DNA of 64,000 nucleotides from Clostridiales bacterium (GTDB taxonomy: Bacteria > Bacillota > Clostridia > Saccharofermentanales > Saccharofermentanaceae): positions 79,294 through 143,293 of the forward strand of contig JAFZKB010000025.1 of NCBI GenBank assembly GCA_017551865.1, written 5' to 3'. The notes under the pieces are model-generated. The model was not told the DNA's origin. It saw only the letters and a list, made by a program, of their open reading frames with translations, and did not search any database. Below are positions 34,417 through 43,192 of this stretch, one piece after another; the first letter of the stretch is position 1, and every line of letters begins with the position of its first letter. The translations under genes were made by a program, and so were the position numbers.

Positions 34417-34490
34417 GCGGCAGAGCAGAAAAACCGTAGAGATCCTTACGACCCTACACCAATGAGGACGCGACTGCTCTGCCGTTCTTT
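34417..34490 (+). other. Structured RNA or elaborate terminator after the glucanase gene
   Basis: An 11-bp stem (CGGCAGAGCAG 34417-34427 with CTGCTCTGCCG 34474-34484) closes a 46-base loop and is followed by TTCTTTTG. Inside, GTAG (34435-34438) can pair with CTAC (34454-34457) and TCCT (34443-34446) with AGGA (34465-34468) in interleaved order, which is an H-type pseudoknot. A plain terminator does not need this. I could not match it to a known riboswitch or ribozyme. Confidence 0.45.
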
Positions 34491-34506
34491 TGTGTCTTGA
34501 TCCCAA

Positions 34507-34534
34507 AGCACCGAGTATACTGCGCGGTGCTTTT
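34507..34534 (+). terminator. Second terminator downstream of the glucanase gene
   Basis: AAGCACCG pairs with CGGTGCTT around the bases AGTATACTGCG, followed by TTATTT. It lies just before the GNAT gene. Confidence 0.7.
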
Positions 34535-34593
34535 ATTTCGCCTCCTTCTGAATTAAAATGTTGCTAAATAACACTATCAGGACCGGACAGAAT

Positions 34594-35469
34594 ATGAGTG
34601 CTCAAAATATCGAAATGAATATCAGACGGATCAAGGAGATGGAAGCGATCCTCGATGAGGGAGTAAATCTTCTTTCGGGCGGCGGAACAGAAGAAAGAAT
34701 CAGATCTTTTCAGACGGAAATAGAAAAGCTCGAAAAATACTACACGGGACCTTTCTGGCGGGAAGATCTCGCGCTGGACGAAGAGGGGAAGCTCCCGAAA
34801 GATCTTAAGCGCGGTGTGCTTTCGGAGGACGCGGTCTATGACCTTCTGGACAGAAATAAGGAGATCCTTGATGAACTCGGGATGATTCAGGAAATGCCCG
34901 GGATCCTTCTTTGCGGCGCGCAGGAGATCGATACCGGACGACTGCTCCTCCGCTCTTTCCGAAAAGAGGATGCAGCATCCATGTTCCGCAACTTTTTATC
35001 CGATGAGCAGGTGCAAAGTATGTACGGAGAACCGACATACACATCGATCCCGCAGGTGGAAGAACTGATCGACAAATATATCGGGCAGACCGAGGCGGGA
35101 AGTGCTTTTCGCTGGGAAGTCATTGAAAAATCCTCAGGCGAATGCATCGGTCAGGCTTCGTATTTCCTCGTAGATAAAAACAACCATTTCGGAGAGATCG
35201 AATACTGTATAGGAAGGGCTTTCCAGGGCAAAGGCTATGCGACCGAGGCGACCCGCGCCGTGATCGCCTACGGCTTTGAGAAGATCGGATTCCATAAAGT
35301 GCAGATCTGCTGCCGTCCATCCAACGTCTCTTCGAAAAGAGTCATCGATAAGTGCGGCTTTACGCACGAAGGCACTCTGCGTGATTATTTCTTCCGAAAC
35401 GGCGGATATGAAGACCGCATGTTTTTCTCGATCCTAAAGTCGGAGTATAATATGCACGACAAGCCATAA
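34594..35469 (+). CDS. DUF4298-like domain fused to a RimJ/RimL-type GNAT acetyltransferase
   Basis: The product is 291 residues from ATG 34594; ATG 34558 would add 12. The N-terminal 95 residues (IRRIKEMEAILDEGVN ... LEKYYTGPFWREDLALDEEG ... VLSEDAVYDLLD) look like DUF4298, a small helical domain often found as a separate protein. Residues 125-291 are a GNAT domain with IEYCIGRAFQGKGYATEATR (the Q/RxxGxG/A acetyl-CoA loop) and NVSSKRVIDKCGFTHEGTLR. The RimJ-like type acetylates protein N-termini or small amines; the substrate is unknown. It ends 15 bases before nadE and may be co-transcribed with it. Confidence 0.82.
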   Translation: MSAQNIEMNIRRIKEMEAILDEGVNLLSGGGTEERIRSFQTEIEKLEKYYTGPFWREDLALDEEGKLPKDLKRGVLSEDAVYDLLDRNKEILDELGMIQEMPGILLCGAQEIDTGRLLLRSFRKEDAASMFRNFLSDEQVQSMYGEPTYTSIPQVEELIDKYIGQTEAGSAFRWEVIEKSSGECIGQASYFLVDKNNHFGEIEYCIGRAFQGKGYATEATRAVIAYGFEKIGFHKVQICCRPSNVSSKRVIDKCGFTHEGTLRDYFFRNGGYEDRMFFSILKSEYNMHDKP

Positions 35470-35484
35470 AGGAGAGTCAGATCT

Positions 35485-37434
35485 ATGAAGAATCATCTTA
35501 TTGCCGTAGCAGCCGCTGTCCCGCCGATCAAGGTCGGAGACGTAAACTATAACACTGATGAGATCATCTCCGTGATAAAGTCTCAGACTGACTGCGGTGT
35601 GATCGTTTTCCCGGAACTGTCCATTACGGGTTATACGTGCGCAGACCTTTTCGAAAGCGACCTTCTGATCAATGAGTCTGAAAAAGCGCTTCTTGCGATT
35701 GCAGGCGCTACGGAAGGAACAGGCGTTACCGCTGTTGTCGGACTTCCTTTTGCTTATGAGAATAACCTTTATAACTGTGCCGCGATCCTTTCCGAAGGCT
35801 CGGTAAAAGCACTGATCCCGAAATCCTATATCCCGAATTATTCGGAGTTCTACGAGTGCCGCTGGTTCGCTTCCGGGAAAAAACTGAAGGGCAAGACGGT
35901 CTCTCTGGACGGATATGAGGTTCCGTTCGGCATCGATATTCTGGCCGAAGATCCGAAGACCGGCGCGGTCTTAAGTGCCGAAGTCTGTGAGGATCTCTGG
36001 ATCCCCGATAAGCCGAGTACGCATGCGGCACTTGCCGGTGCGAACATTATCGTAAACCTTTCGGCATCCGACGAACTGATCGGCAAGCAGGAGTATAGAA
36101 AACAGCTCGTTTCCCAGCAGAGCGGTGCCTGCTACTGTGCATACCTCTATGTGTCTTCCGGCACATGTGAAAGTAGCACGGATCTGGTATTCTCCGGTCA
36201 TACGATCATTGCACAGAACGGTAGTATCCTCGGTGAAGCGATCTTCCCGGAGTACCCGCATGTCGAAAAGAAACTGATCGATCTCGGTCCGATCATGCAT
36301 GATAGAAGAAGACAGAATACATTTGATAACGATTTCTCCTTGAATTACCGGAGAGTCTCCGTACGCATGCAGGCGGCAGGATCAGATGAAGCCGACATCT
36401 CCAAAATGGCCGCCATCATGAAAAAGTACGAATATCCGATGGCTCGAAATCCGTTTGTTCCGGTCGGGGAAGCGGCAAGAGATGCCCGCTGCAGAAGGAT
36501 CCTTCAGATCCAGGCTAACGGACTTGCGACACGTGTGCGTGCAACCGGTATCAAGAATCTGGTGCTTGGAATTTCCGGCGGTCTGGATTCGACGCTGGCG
36601 CTTCTCGTTTGTGCCGAAGCGAAAAAACTCGTCCCGGATATCCGCATCATCTGCTATACGCTTCCGAGTGAGGGAAATACGACAGAGCATACCCTGAGCA
36701 ATGCCTGGAAGCTTATGAATATCCTTTCCGACGAATCGCACGAAGTGGCGATCGGTGAGGGGGTAAGCCTGCATCTTTCCCAGCTCGGTCATGAACAGAC
36801 CTATCAGGGGGAAGGCGATGTCACCTATGAGAATGCCCAGGCGAGAATGCGCACCTATATCCTGATGGATTCCGCCAATATGAATAACGGACTCGTGGTC
36901 GGTACCGGCGACCTGTCGGAACTTGCGCTCGGCTGGTGCACCTATAACGGCGACCATATGTCCATGTATGCGGTCAATACATCGATCCCGAAGACGCTGG
37001 TGCAGTATATCTGCAAGTCCTATGCCATGATCTGCGGAAATGAGGAATTAAAGGAAGTGATCTTCTCGATCTGCGATACACCGATCACGCCGGAGCTGAC
37101 GCCGAGTGAGAATGGCACGATCGCGCAGAAGACAGAAGAGAAGATCGGGAAATACGATCTCAATGATTTCTTCCTCTATTACACACTTCGTTACGGCTTT
37201 GAGCCGGCAAGGTCTGCGGCCTATGCGATGCATGCCTATCCGGAACTTCCGAAGGAAGATGTCGTTGAGGCGGCCAGAAAGTTCTTCCGTCGTTTCTTTA
37301 CGCAGCAGTTCAAGAGATCGTGCCTTCCGGATGGCCCGAAGGTCGGTTCCGTATCGCTTTCTCCGCGAGGCGACTGGCGCATGCCGAGTGATGCGACAGT
37401 ATCGCTGTGGCTTAAGGATCTTGAGGAGAATTAA
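35485..37434 (+). CDS. nadE: Glutamine-dependent NAD(+) synthetase
   Basis: The 649-residue enzyme combines a nitrilase-like glutaminase (residues 1 to about 280, with the triad in VFPELSITGY, IPKSYIPNY and SAEVCEDLW) with an ATP-dependent amide ligase (LGISGGLDSTLALLV P-loop, then GTGDLSELALGW). It converts nicotinate adenine dinucleotide to NAD+, the last step of NAD biosynthesis, in the cytosol. The ribosome binding site is AAAGGAGAG. Its stop codon directly abuts the stop of the converging gene with no intergenic space. Confidence 0.95.
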   Translation: MKNHLIAVAAAVPPIKVGDVNYNTDEIISVIKSQTDCGVIVFPELSITGYTCADLFESDLLINESEKALLAIAGATEGTGVTAVVGLPFAYENNLYNCAAILSEGSVKALIPKSYIPNYSEFYECRWFASGKKLKGKTVSLDGYEVPFGIDILAEDPKTGAVLSAEVCEDLWIPDKPSTHAALAGANIIVNLSASDELIGKQEYRKQLVSQQSGACYCAYLYVSSGTCESSTDLVFSGHTIIAQNGSILGEAIFPEYPHVEKKLIDLGPIMHDRRRQNTFDNDFSLNYRRVSVRMQAAGSDEADISKMAAIMKKYEYPMARNPFVPVGEAARDARCRRILQIQANGLATRVRATGIKNLVLGISGGLDSTLALLVCAEAKKLVPDIRIICYTLPSEGNTTEHTLSNAWKLMNILSDESHEVAIGEGVSLHLSQLGHEQTYQGEGDVTYENAQARMRTYILMDSANMNNGLVVGTGDLSELALGWCTYNGDHMSMYAVNTSIPKTLVQYICKSYAMICGNEELKEVIFSICDTPITPELTPSENGTIAQKTEEKIGKYDLNDFFLYYTLRYGFEPARSAAYAMHAYPELPKEDVVEAARKFFRRFFTQQFKRSCLPDGPKVGSVSLSPRGDWRMPSDATVSLWLKDLEEN

Positions 37435-40400
37435 TTATTCGAGTCCTTCGACTTCAGCCTTTATCTGATACTTCGAATGACCTTCCTCTTCGAGCCATTT
37501 CTCTTTGAGACGATTAATGATCGAATCGTAGTTTTTTGGGTCACAGTCGGTGAAGATCGTGAAGAAGCAGCCCGCGTAGCGGTTGACGATGTCGTTCTTT
37601 TTAAGGTTTTTGATCAGCATATCTTCAAATGCATCTTTTATCTCATCTGAAACTTCGGAACCATCTTCCGCTTCCAGGGTAAACTTTACGATGCTGCTCA
37701 GATTACCTGTGACTTTGTTGTTCCGGTTCAAGAACTTATAGATGACCTGGAGCTTGTCGAAGTTTACGGAGAAAGCGCCCTTGCCTTCGTTTCTTTCGCC
37801 GATGATCTTCTTGATCTGAGTAAGGTTGTTCTTCTCCGCATTGGCGGCATCCTGATCTCCTGTATCGCCTCTTTTCTGGAAGAATGAATATCCGTGCTTT
37901 CCGTTCTGCTTGACGATGTACAGGGCTTTGTCTGCATAACGGAAAAGTTTACTGAAGTCACGTCCTTCGGCAGGGATACGTACCGCTCCGACCGAAGCGC
38001 CCAGAGGGATGTTCATATCTTCGCCCATGAATTCTTTGGCGGACTTTACGATCTCTCTGTTCAGGAACTTCGTGATGCGCTCGACATCTTCTTCGCTTTG
38101 TGTGTTCTTGATGAATCCGATGAATTCATCGCCGCCGAGACGGCCTCCCATATTGCCTTCACCGACAGCTTCAGTGATGAGCTCGGCGAAACGGATCAGG
38201 ATCCGATCTCCCATATCGTGACCGTAAAGGTCGTTAACAAGCTTAAAACTGTCAAGGTCGATCATCATGAGGATACCACTCTCGTCGCTGCAGATCTTCG
38301 TCAGGACCTTCTCTGAGGCGGCTTTGTTATAAAGTCCGGTCATCGGGTCGGTGGACATCTCCATCTGAAGACCGCGGATCTTCTTCGCGCGTCTGTTGAT
38401 CGTCAGGAAGAGCCAGCCGATATAGAACATGAAAAGTCCGAGCACGAACAGAAGATAGATGCGAAAGTATAGGGTTTCATGCATCATGGCCTTCTTTTCG
38501 ATCTTGAAGATCCCTTCGTTCTCGATATAGCCGTTCGATTCGTTGATGACCTCCACATGAAGTTCGTATTTGCCGGCACTTAAGTTGGTGTATTCAAGCG
38601 GCATGATCTCATTCTGGTAACATGTTACGCCTTCATCCTCGGCGCCCTTGAGGTAGTAGTGGATCAGTGGGTCTGTAAGCGTGTAGTTACTGATGCCGAT
38701 ATTAAAGGAGATACGTCCGGAGGACGCCGGGATCACATACTTACCGTCCTTTTCATAGATTACTTCATCTGCTGTCACGATGGACTCGAGATGGATCTGG
38801 TAGTTTGAATTCTTTTTCGAATACTGGTCGGCCTGAAGAGATCTTACTCCATCGGTACAGCACAGATAAATTGTGCCGTCCATCAGCAGGTTCCAGGAGT
38901 TGGCCGTAAACGAAGTATTCAGGCCCCAGTTTCTATTTAAGAGGGTGTAGGTATAGTCTCCGTCCCCGATGAGTTTTTCCTCGTCGAGCATAAAGAGACC
39001 GGCGCTTGAGGGGATCCAGCAGGTGCCGTTTTTTGTGATGATTATGTCGTAGTTGTTCGAGTACGGGAAATTCTTTAGCGCCCGGATGGACTGCCCGTCG
39101 TCATAGTATAGGGCATTACTCGTAACGTAGAAGAATCCGTTTGTGCCTTTGACGATACGCATGACGACAGACGTCAGAAGCCCCTGCCTGGAACCGATGT
39201 TACCGGAGACATGACCATCCTTGATGATGTAGATGCCGTCGCCGTCGGATCCGGCAAGAATCGTGCCGTCCTCCTTTTCGTACATTGTCAGGATGAACTG
39301 GTTCTTGAGACCGTCCTTTTCGCCGATCGTTCCGACGACCTGATCGTCTTCGATATAGGAGAGGCCGCGGTTGCTTGCCACGAGGATCCTTCCGTCGGAA
39401 AGTTCGATCGCCGAGCGCATCTCACCGCCGAGGACACCGCCGTTTTTCTCGCTGATGGAGTGGATGTTCCCGTCCTTGTTGATCCGCAGAAGACCGCCGC
39501 TGCCGTATGTGGAGAGCCAGATATTACCCTTAGAATCCTCCATGATGTTCCTTATACGGTCATGGCCGATCTTCGAAAGCCAGGGCAGATCTGCGGGTTT
39601 TTCCGTCGCCAGATCGATGACTTGAAGTCCGGTATCCATGCCCACGTAGAGGAGACCATCGCTCTCTAAAACGGCATTCACGACGCCACCTGCGATCCCG
39701 GCCCGATGGAAGAGGTTTCGGAACGGGGTGCGGCTACACTTCATGAGACCGTGGGTGTTCGAGGCAAACCAGATATTGCCCTGTGCGTCGATACAAAGGT
39801 CGGAGACCGCACCGTTAAAGTCACTGTCCGCCATTTCCGACGCGGTATATGTGCCTCTGTCGATATAACCGAAGCCGTTCTTACTGCAGAAGAAGAACGC
39901 GTTGTTGATGGCGGAATACTCGATATAGTTAATATAGTTGTGCTCGGAAATGGTGATCGTATTTTTTCGGATAAGAGAATCTCCGTCGGCGCTGAAGCGG
40001 ACGATATCGTGTCCCGTGGTCGCGACCAGGATCTCCTCCCAGGAACAAGCGACGGAACGGTAACTGATGTTGTCTGCTTCGTAGGTTTCCGTGGAGAGGA
40101 CCTTACCGTCCTTCATGCGGAAGAAGATACCGCTGTTGGTCACGCCGAGAAGCGAGCCGTCAGCCATGCATGTCAGCGAAATGGCATAGTAGAGATCTTT
40201 TTGATCGGAATAATTCTTTACGGTCCCGTCAGGACTGATCCGGGCCAGGGAGCGGACTGTACCGAGATAGATATTGCCTTCCTTATCCTCGCAGATCGTA
40301 CGGACCGAATCCGCCTCAAGTCCGTTCTGCATGTTGTAGGACCGGACGTCGCCGGTGGCCGCATCGTATGAGAAGGCGCCGCTGTCGTTAGTGCCGATCC

Positions 40401-41298
40401 AGAGTTTTCCTTCAGAATCGACAAACAGCTCGACGATGTTCCTGATGCGCTCGTCGAGCATGACGGGAGAAAACTTCACGCCGTTGTACTTATAAAGACC
40501 GGAATATGTGCCGATCCAGATATAGCCATCCGGCGTCTGGTTTACGGCGTTGATCTCTGTAGTTAATATACCGTCCTCGGTGCCGTAGGTCACGACCTCG
40601 AAATCCGAGTCATTGTCATAGGCGCGGACCTTCGGAAAAGAGACGGAAAGGAACGATCCGGCGAGAATAAAGGCCACAAGGAGAGTAAGCGTACGCGTGA
40701 TGTTGCGGTTCTTTTTCTTAAAGATACGCGTCTCCTCAAGATCGACGAGGAACAGCGCGATAAAGACCGAGAGGACTCTGTCGGGGAAGTCGATAAAGGC
40801 TTCCGACAGGAAAGTATTCACGCCTTTAGAACTGACGGTCTGGGAGAGCATCTTAAAGAGTGCGTCGCCCCAGCTGTTTCCGGTAAGTCCGTTATAGTAG
40901 TAGAGATTCAGCGGGAAGCTGATGAGTGTAGATACGAGGGCACAGAGGACACCGGCAGTTACGATGGCGAAGATATCCTCGCGGTGCTTTTTCGGGAAGA
41001 AAAAGCCGATGACGATGCCGACAGAGATGGAAACGAGAAGATAGGCGATTGGGACACGTTCGGGGAGCCAGAGGATCAGGTGCGAAAAACCCCCGACGAT
41101 GATGCTGGTCAGAGGACCTAAGGGGATCGCGACGATCATGGTGCCGATATTATCGAGCCACAGCGGAAGGCCGATGAGGGAAGAGAGGAAATGCCCGGCC
41201 ACATTGATCAAAATGGCGAACAGGATCGTGACTATACTGCTTCCATTAACCTTGAAAAGAACTATCTCTTTGAAGCTGCGTTTTGATGTATCTTTCAT
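37435..41298 (-). CDS. Membrane sensor: two-component-type propeller, Y_Y_Y domain and GGDEF diguanylate cyclase
   Basis: The start is taken as the ATG at 41298 with GAGGGG/AAGGGG upstream, giving 1287 residues. About six membrane helices at the N-terminus (LDNIGTMIVAIPLGPLTS resembles ECF S-component-like regions) precede a large outer part made of propeller repeats (GYIWIGTYSGLYKYNG, GKLWIGTNDSGAFSYD, GNIWFASNTHGLMK). A Y_Y_Y-like beta domain and one more helix (LYFRIYLLFVLGLFMFYIGWLF) follow. The GGDEF domain has an intact GRLGGDEFIGF, so c-di-GMP synthesis is expected; no RxxD inhibitory site is seen before it. The last 130 residues resemble a second GGDEF fold in which the motif has become YAGCFFTIF. 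It probably senses a polysaccharide-related signal. Confidence 0.85.
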   Translation of the reverse strand: MKDTSKRSFKEIVLFKVNGSSIVTILFAILINVAGHFLSSLIGLPLWLDNIGTMIVAIPLGPLTSIIVGGFSHLILWLPERVPIAYLLVSISVGIVIGFFFPKKHREDIFAIVTAGVLCALVSTLISFPLNLYYYNGLTGNSWGDALFKMLSQTVSSKGVNTFLSEAFIDFPDRVLSVFIALFLVDLEETRIFKKKNRNITRTLTLLVAFILAGSFLSVSFPKVRAYDNDSDFEVVTYGTEDGILTTEINAVNQTPDGYIWIGTYSGLYKYNGVKFSPVMLDERIRNIVELFVDSEGKLWIGTNDSGAFSYDAATGDVRSYNMQNGLEADSVRTICEDKEGNIYLGTVRSLARISPDGTVKNYSDQKDLYYAISLTCMADGSLLGVTNSGIFFRMKDGKVLSTETYEADNISYRSVACSWEEILVATTGHDIVRFSADGDSLIRKNTITISEHNYINYIEYSAINNAFFFCSKNGFGYIDRGTYTASEMADSDFNGAVSDLCIDAQGNIWFASNTHGLMKCSRTPFRNLFHRAGIAGGVVNAVLESDGLLYVGMDTGLQVIDLATEKPADLPWLSKIGHDRIRNIMEDSKGNIWLSTYGSGGLLRINKDGNIHSISEKNGGVLGGEMRSAIELSDGRILVASNRGLSYIEDDQVVGTIGEKDGLKNQFILTMYEKEDGTILAGSDGDGIYIIKDGHVSGNIGSRQGLLTSVVMRIVKGTNGFFYVTSNALYYDDGQSIRALKNFPYSNNYDIIITKNGTCWIPSSAGLFMLDEEKLIGDGDYTYTLLNRNWGLNTSFTANSWNLLMDGTIYLCCTDGVRSLQADQYSKKNSNYQIHLESIVTADEVIYEKDGKYVIPASSGRISFNIGISNYTLTDPLIHYYLKGAEDEGVTCYQNEIMPLEYTNLSAGKYELHVEVINESNGYIENEGIFKIEKKAMMHETLYFRIYLLFVLGLFMFYIGWLFLTINRRAKKIRGLQMEMSTDPMTGLYNKAASEKVLTKICSDESGILMMIDLDSFKLVNDLYGHDMGDRILIRFAELITEAVGEGNMGGRLGGDEFIGFIKNTQSEEDVERITKFLNREIVKSAKEFMGEDMNIPLGASVGAVRIPAEGRDFSKLFRYADKALYIVKQNGKHGYSFFQKRGDTGDQDAANAEKNNLTQIKKIIGERNEGKGAFSVNFDKLQVIYKFLNRNNKVTGNLSSIVKFTLEAEDGSEVSDEIKDAFEDMLIKNLKKNDIVNRYAGCFFTIFTDCDPKNYDSIINRLKEKWLEEEGHSKYQIKAEVEGLE

Positions 41299-41418
41299 CT
41301 TCCCCTTGCCCCTCTTCAAGATGCTGAAAATACATATGTACTCCTATTATAACCGAAAACAGGGGAGTTTGGTAGATTAGGGCCCGGTATCCGAATGGAG
41401 CGGTTGAGGCATGAAGAG

Positions 41419-41668
41419 TTTGCATAAGAATGTGCTGCAACGAAATCTTATAACAACAAAAGAAGGGGGAATTTGCATAAGATTACCAAAAATCATTCTC
41501 TTATAACACCAGACAAGAGGCCTTTTTGTATAAGATCGCGCTATTCGAGTGCCTTATAACACCACGCATTTTCGAAGTTGTTATAAGGAAAGCAAAACCA
41601 TTAGTCTTATACAAACAGCTCCCCTTAAAGGTGTTATAAGAAAGAGAAAAACAGTAGTCTTATACAAA
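41419..41668. repeat. Array of five evenly spaced dyads (TTGTATAAG ... CTTATAACA)
   Basis: ATAAG begins at 41424, 41477, 41530, 41583 and 41636, and CTTAT at 41447, 41500, 41553, 41606 and 41659: every step is exactly 53 bases and every pair 23 bases apart. In the first three units the arms read TTGyATAAG and CTTATAACA; in the last two the order is flipped (GTTATAAG and CTTATACAAA), so the array is roughly symmetric about 41570. Half-sites alternate 23 and 30 bases, close to the 30 and 21-22 of the array at 20136. No frame is kept. It lies downstream of the terminator of the minus-strand lipoprotein gene. Confidence 0.82.
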
Positions 41669-41672
41669 AAAG

Positions 41673-41706
41673 AAAAAGGGGAGGCTGCCTTGTGAGACAG
41701 CCTCCT
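41673..41706 (-). terminator. Terminator of the SEAL/DnaJ-type lipoprotein, bordering the array
   Basis: GAGGCTG (41681-41687) pairs with CAGCCTC (41698-41704), extended inward, and on the minus strand it is followed by CCCTTTTTC. Its plus-strand CCTTGTGAGACAGC resembles the right flank of the other array (CCTTGTTTTGAGACAGC). Confidence 0.75.
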
Positions 41707-41742
41707 CTTTAAAAGGTGATAAATATGTAGAAGAATCTTCTA

Positions 41743-42963
41743 TCAAGCTTGCTTATGCGGGTTCTTGCCGGTGCCGCCACAGGCTTCGCAAATGCCTGTA
41801 CCCTGACATCCGCGGCATTCTTCAGAACCTTTGCCCTTGCAGATATCGCAATCTACGATTCCGGTACCGTTGCAGGAATCACAAGGGATCTTGCCGGTGC
41901 CGCCGCACTCTTTGTGATTACCGGTGCCGCCGCACGCGTCACAGGGCTGACCCTGATCATCTGTGCCGGTGCCGGTACACTTATGGCACTTGCCGTTGTC
42001 GCAGGGACAATCGAAGTATCCGTCCTGGCATCCCGGGCGGGTGCACTTGGCCTTGCCGGTGCCGTTACAGTCCGGACATGTCTCTCTTCCCGATCCGTCG
42101 CATCTGTCGCATTTGCCGGAGCCCCAGCATACCGGGCAGCCTTCTTCTTTCGTTTCTTCATGATGCTCATGAGTATCCTCCGGTTCCGGGTTATTCAGGT
42201 CGCCAGGATTGTTTGGGTCACCCGGATTATTCGGATCTCCGGGGTTATTCGGGTCACCGGGGTTATTGGGATCACCCGGGTTGCTCGGATCACCTGGATT
42301 GTTCGGATCACCTGGATTGTTCGGATCTCCGGGGTTATTGGGATCACCTGGGTTATTCGGGTCGCCCGGGTCATTTTGTGTCTCCGGGGCGAAGTTGATT
42401 CCTTCATCAATGTTCATGCCTGTCTGCAGGTTCATGTTATGTTCCTGGCCGGTGATCCTGACTTCTTCTTCGATATCGCCGAGGATCGCATGGGCTTTCT
42501 GCTCGGACTGGGTACTGTCGAGGATCGTTACATCTACTGCGCCATTATTCTGGATGAAGCCTTTATCGACGCAGATGCTGACGAGGTCATGCACGGAATT
42601 CCTGTAGGGCTTTCCGCTGAAGTCCTCAATCTTGGCGATCTCCCTGGCATCATCGTTTAATGGCTCGACACAGAACACGACATCGTCTTCACCGGTATAG
42701 AAGATAAAGGACGGGTTGATCGAGATCAGTATGGCGTTCGCATAGACTTCCGGACGATTCTTCATCATTTCTTCCTTTTCTGGGAGAGTATCTGAAGCTC
42801 CGGGATCCGGCTGGTGCGTGTCTTCCTTTACCTGAGTTTCTGTAGTCGTGGTCGGTGCTTCCGTCACCGGGGTTTCTTCTTTTTTACTGCAGGAGCACAG
42901 GTTTAATGTCATCGAGACGACCACAAGAAAGGTGGTCAGTCGAACTTTCTTCATATCTTTCAT
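41743..42963 (-). CDS. Lipoprotein with RsgI/SEAL-like domain, PGDPNN stalk and DnaJ-type Cys repeats
   Basis: This 406-residue protein has a lipoprotein signal (Cys25, LCSC). Residues about 73-170 match the extracellular juxtamembrane domain of RsgI anti-sigma factors: VYANAILISINPSFIFY with N83-P84-S85 at the self-cleavage position, then VEPLNDDAREI and a helical DLVSICVDKGFI. Residues about 198-260 are ten or more PGDPNN hexapeptides. The C-terminal 130 residues hold many CxxCxGxG-type motifs (CPVCWGSGKCDRCDGSGRE, CDACGGTG, CEACGGTG), as in the DnaJ zinc finger. DnaJ is cytosolic, so these repeats on an outer lipoprotein are unusual. I infer a cleavable surface protein with a zinc-binding head. 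AAGGAGG precedes the start. Confidence 0.75.
   Translation of the reverse strand: MKDMKKVRLTTFLVVVSMTLNLCSCSKKEETPVTEAPTTTTETQVKEDTHQPDPGASDTLPEKEEMMKNRPEVYANAILISINPSFIFYTGEDDVVFCVEPLNDDAREIAKIEDFSGKPYRNSVHDLVSICVDKGFIQNNGAVDVTILDSTQSEQKAHAILGDIEEEVRITGQEHNMNLQTGMNIDEGINFAPETQNDPGDPNNPGDPNNPGDPNNPGDPNNPGDPSNPGDPNNPGDPNNPGDPNNPGDPNNPGDLNNPEPEDTHEHHEETKEEGCPVCWGSGKCDRCDGSGRETCPDCNGTGKAKCTRPGCQDGYFDCPCDNGKCHKCTGTGTDDQGQPCDACGGTGNHKECGGTGKIPCDSCNGTGIVDCDICKGKGSEECRGCQGTGICEACGGTGKNPHKQA
42190..42375 (-). repeat. 18-bp tandem repeat coding for PGDPNN stalk
   Basis: About ten copies of an 18-base unit (read on the minus strand as AACCCNGGNGATCC with variations) encode NPGDPN hexapeptides. Third positions differ between copies (ggatca, ggatct, gggtca), so the repeat is not freshly amplified, although the length could still vary between strains. 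Confidence 0.85.
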
Positions 42964-43067
42964 AGTGCCTCTCCTCCTTGATATATGTATATATGTTTAT
43001 GGTAACAATACGTTTTATCAAAACTATTTCTAAATTGAAAACAGTTTTAAATGGAACACGGGCAAAA

Positions 43068-43081
43068 ATGACAAATGTCAT
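43068..43081. promoter_or_regulatory. Dyad ATGAC-N4-GTCAT upstream of ABC module 1
   Basis: ATGAC-AAAT-GTCAT is a perfect inverted repeat about 110 bases before the ABC ATPase start at 43193. The same ATGAC-N4-GTCAT occurs before the second ABC module at 56784. Both modules carry NarL-type response regulators, which usually bind such short dyads. Confidence 0.6.
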
Positions 43082-43192
43082 GTCCGGAAGTGATGCTTTA
43101 CACTTTAGGGGGCAATGACCGTATGGGATAATGGTATCAGTAAAACAGAGGGCGGAAACGCCCACGTAACAGTAAAAAGAGAGGTCAATGAA

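Noticed and set aside
18235..34440. A 17-base match GCAGAAAAACCGTAGAG between the T-box leader (18235) and the structured region at 34424
   Set aside because: One 17-base match is close to what chance allows in 64 kb, and the contexts fold differently.
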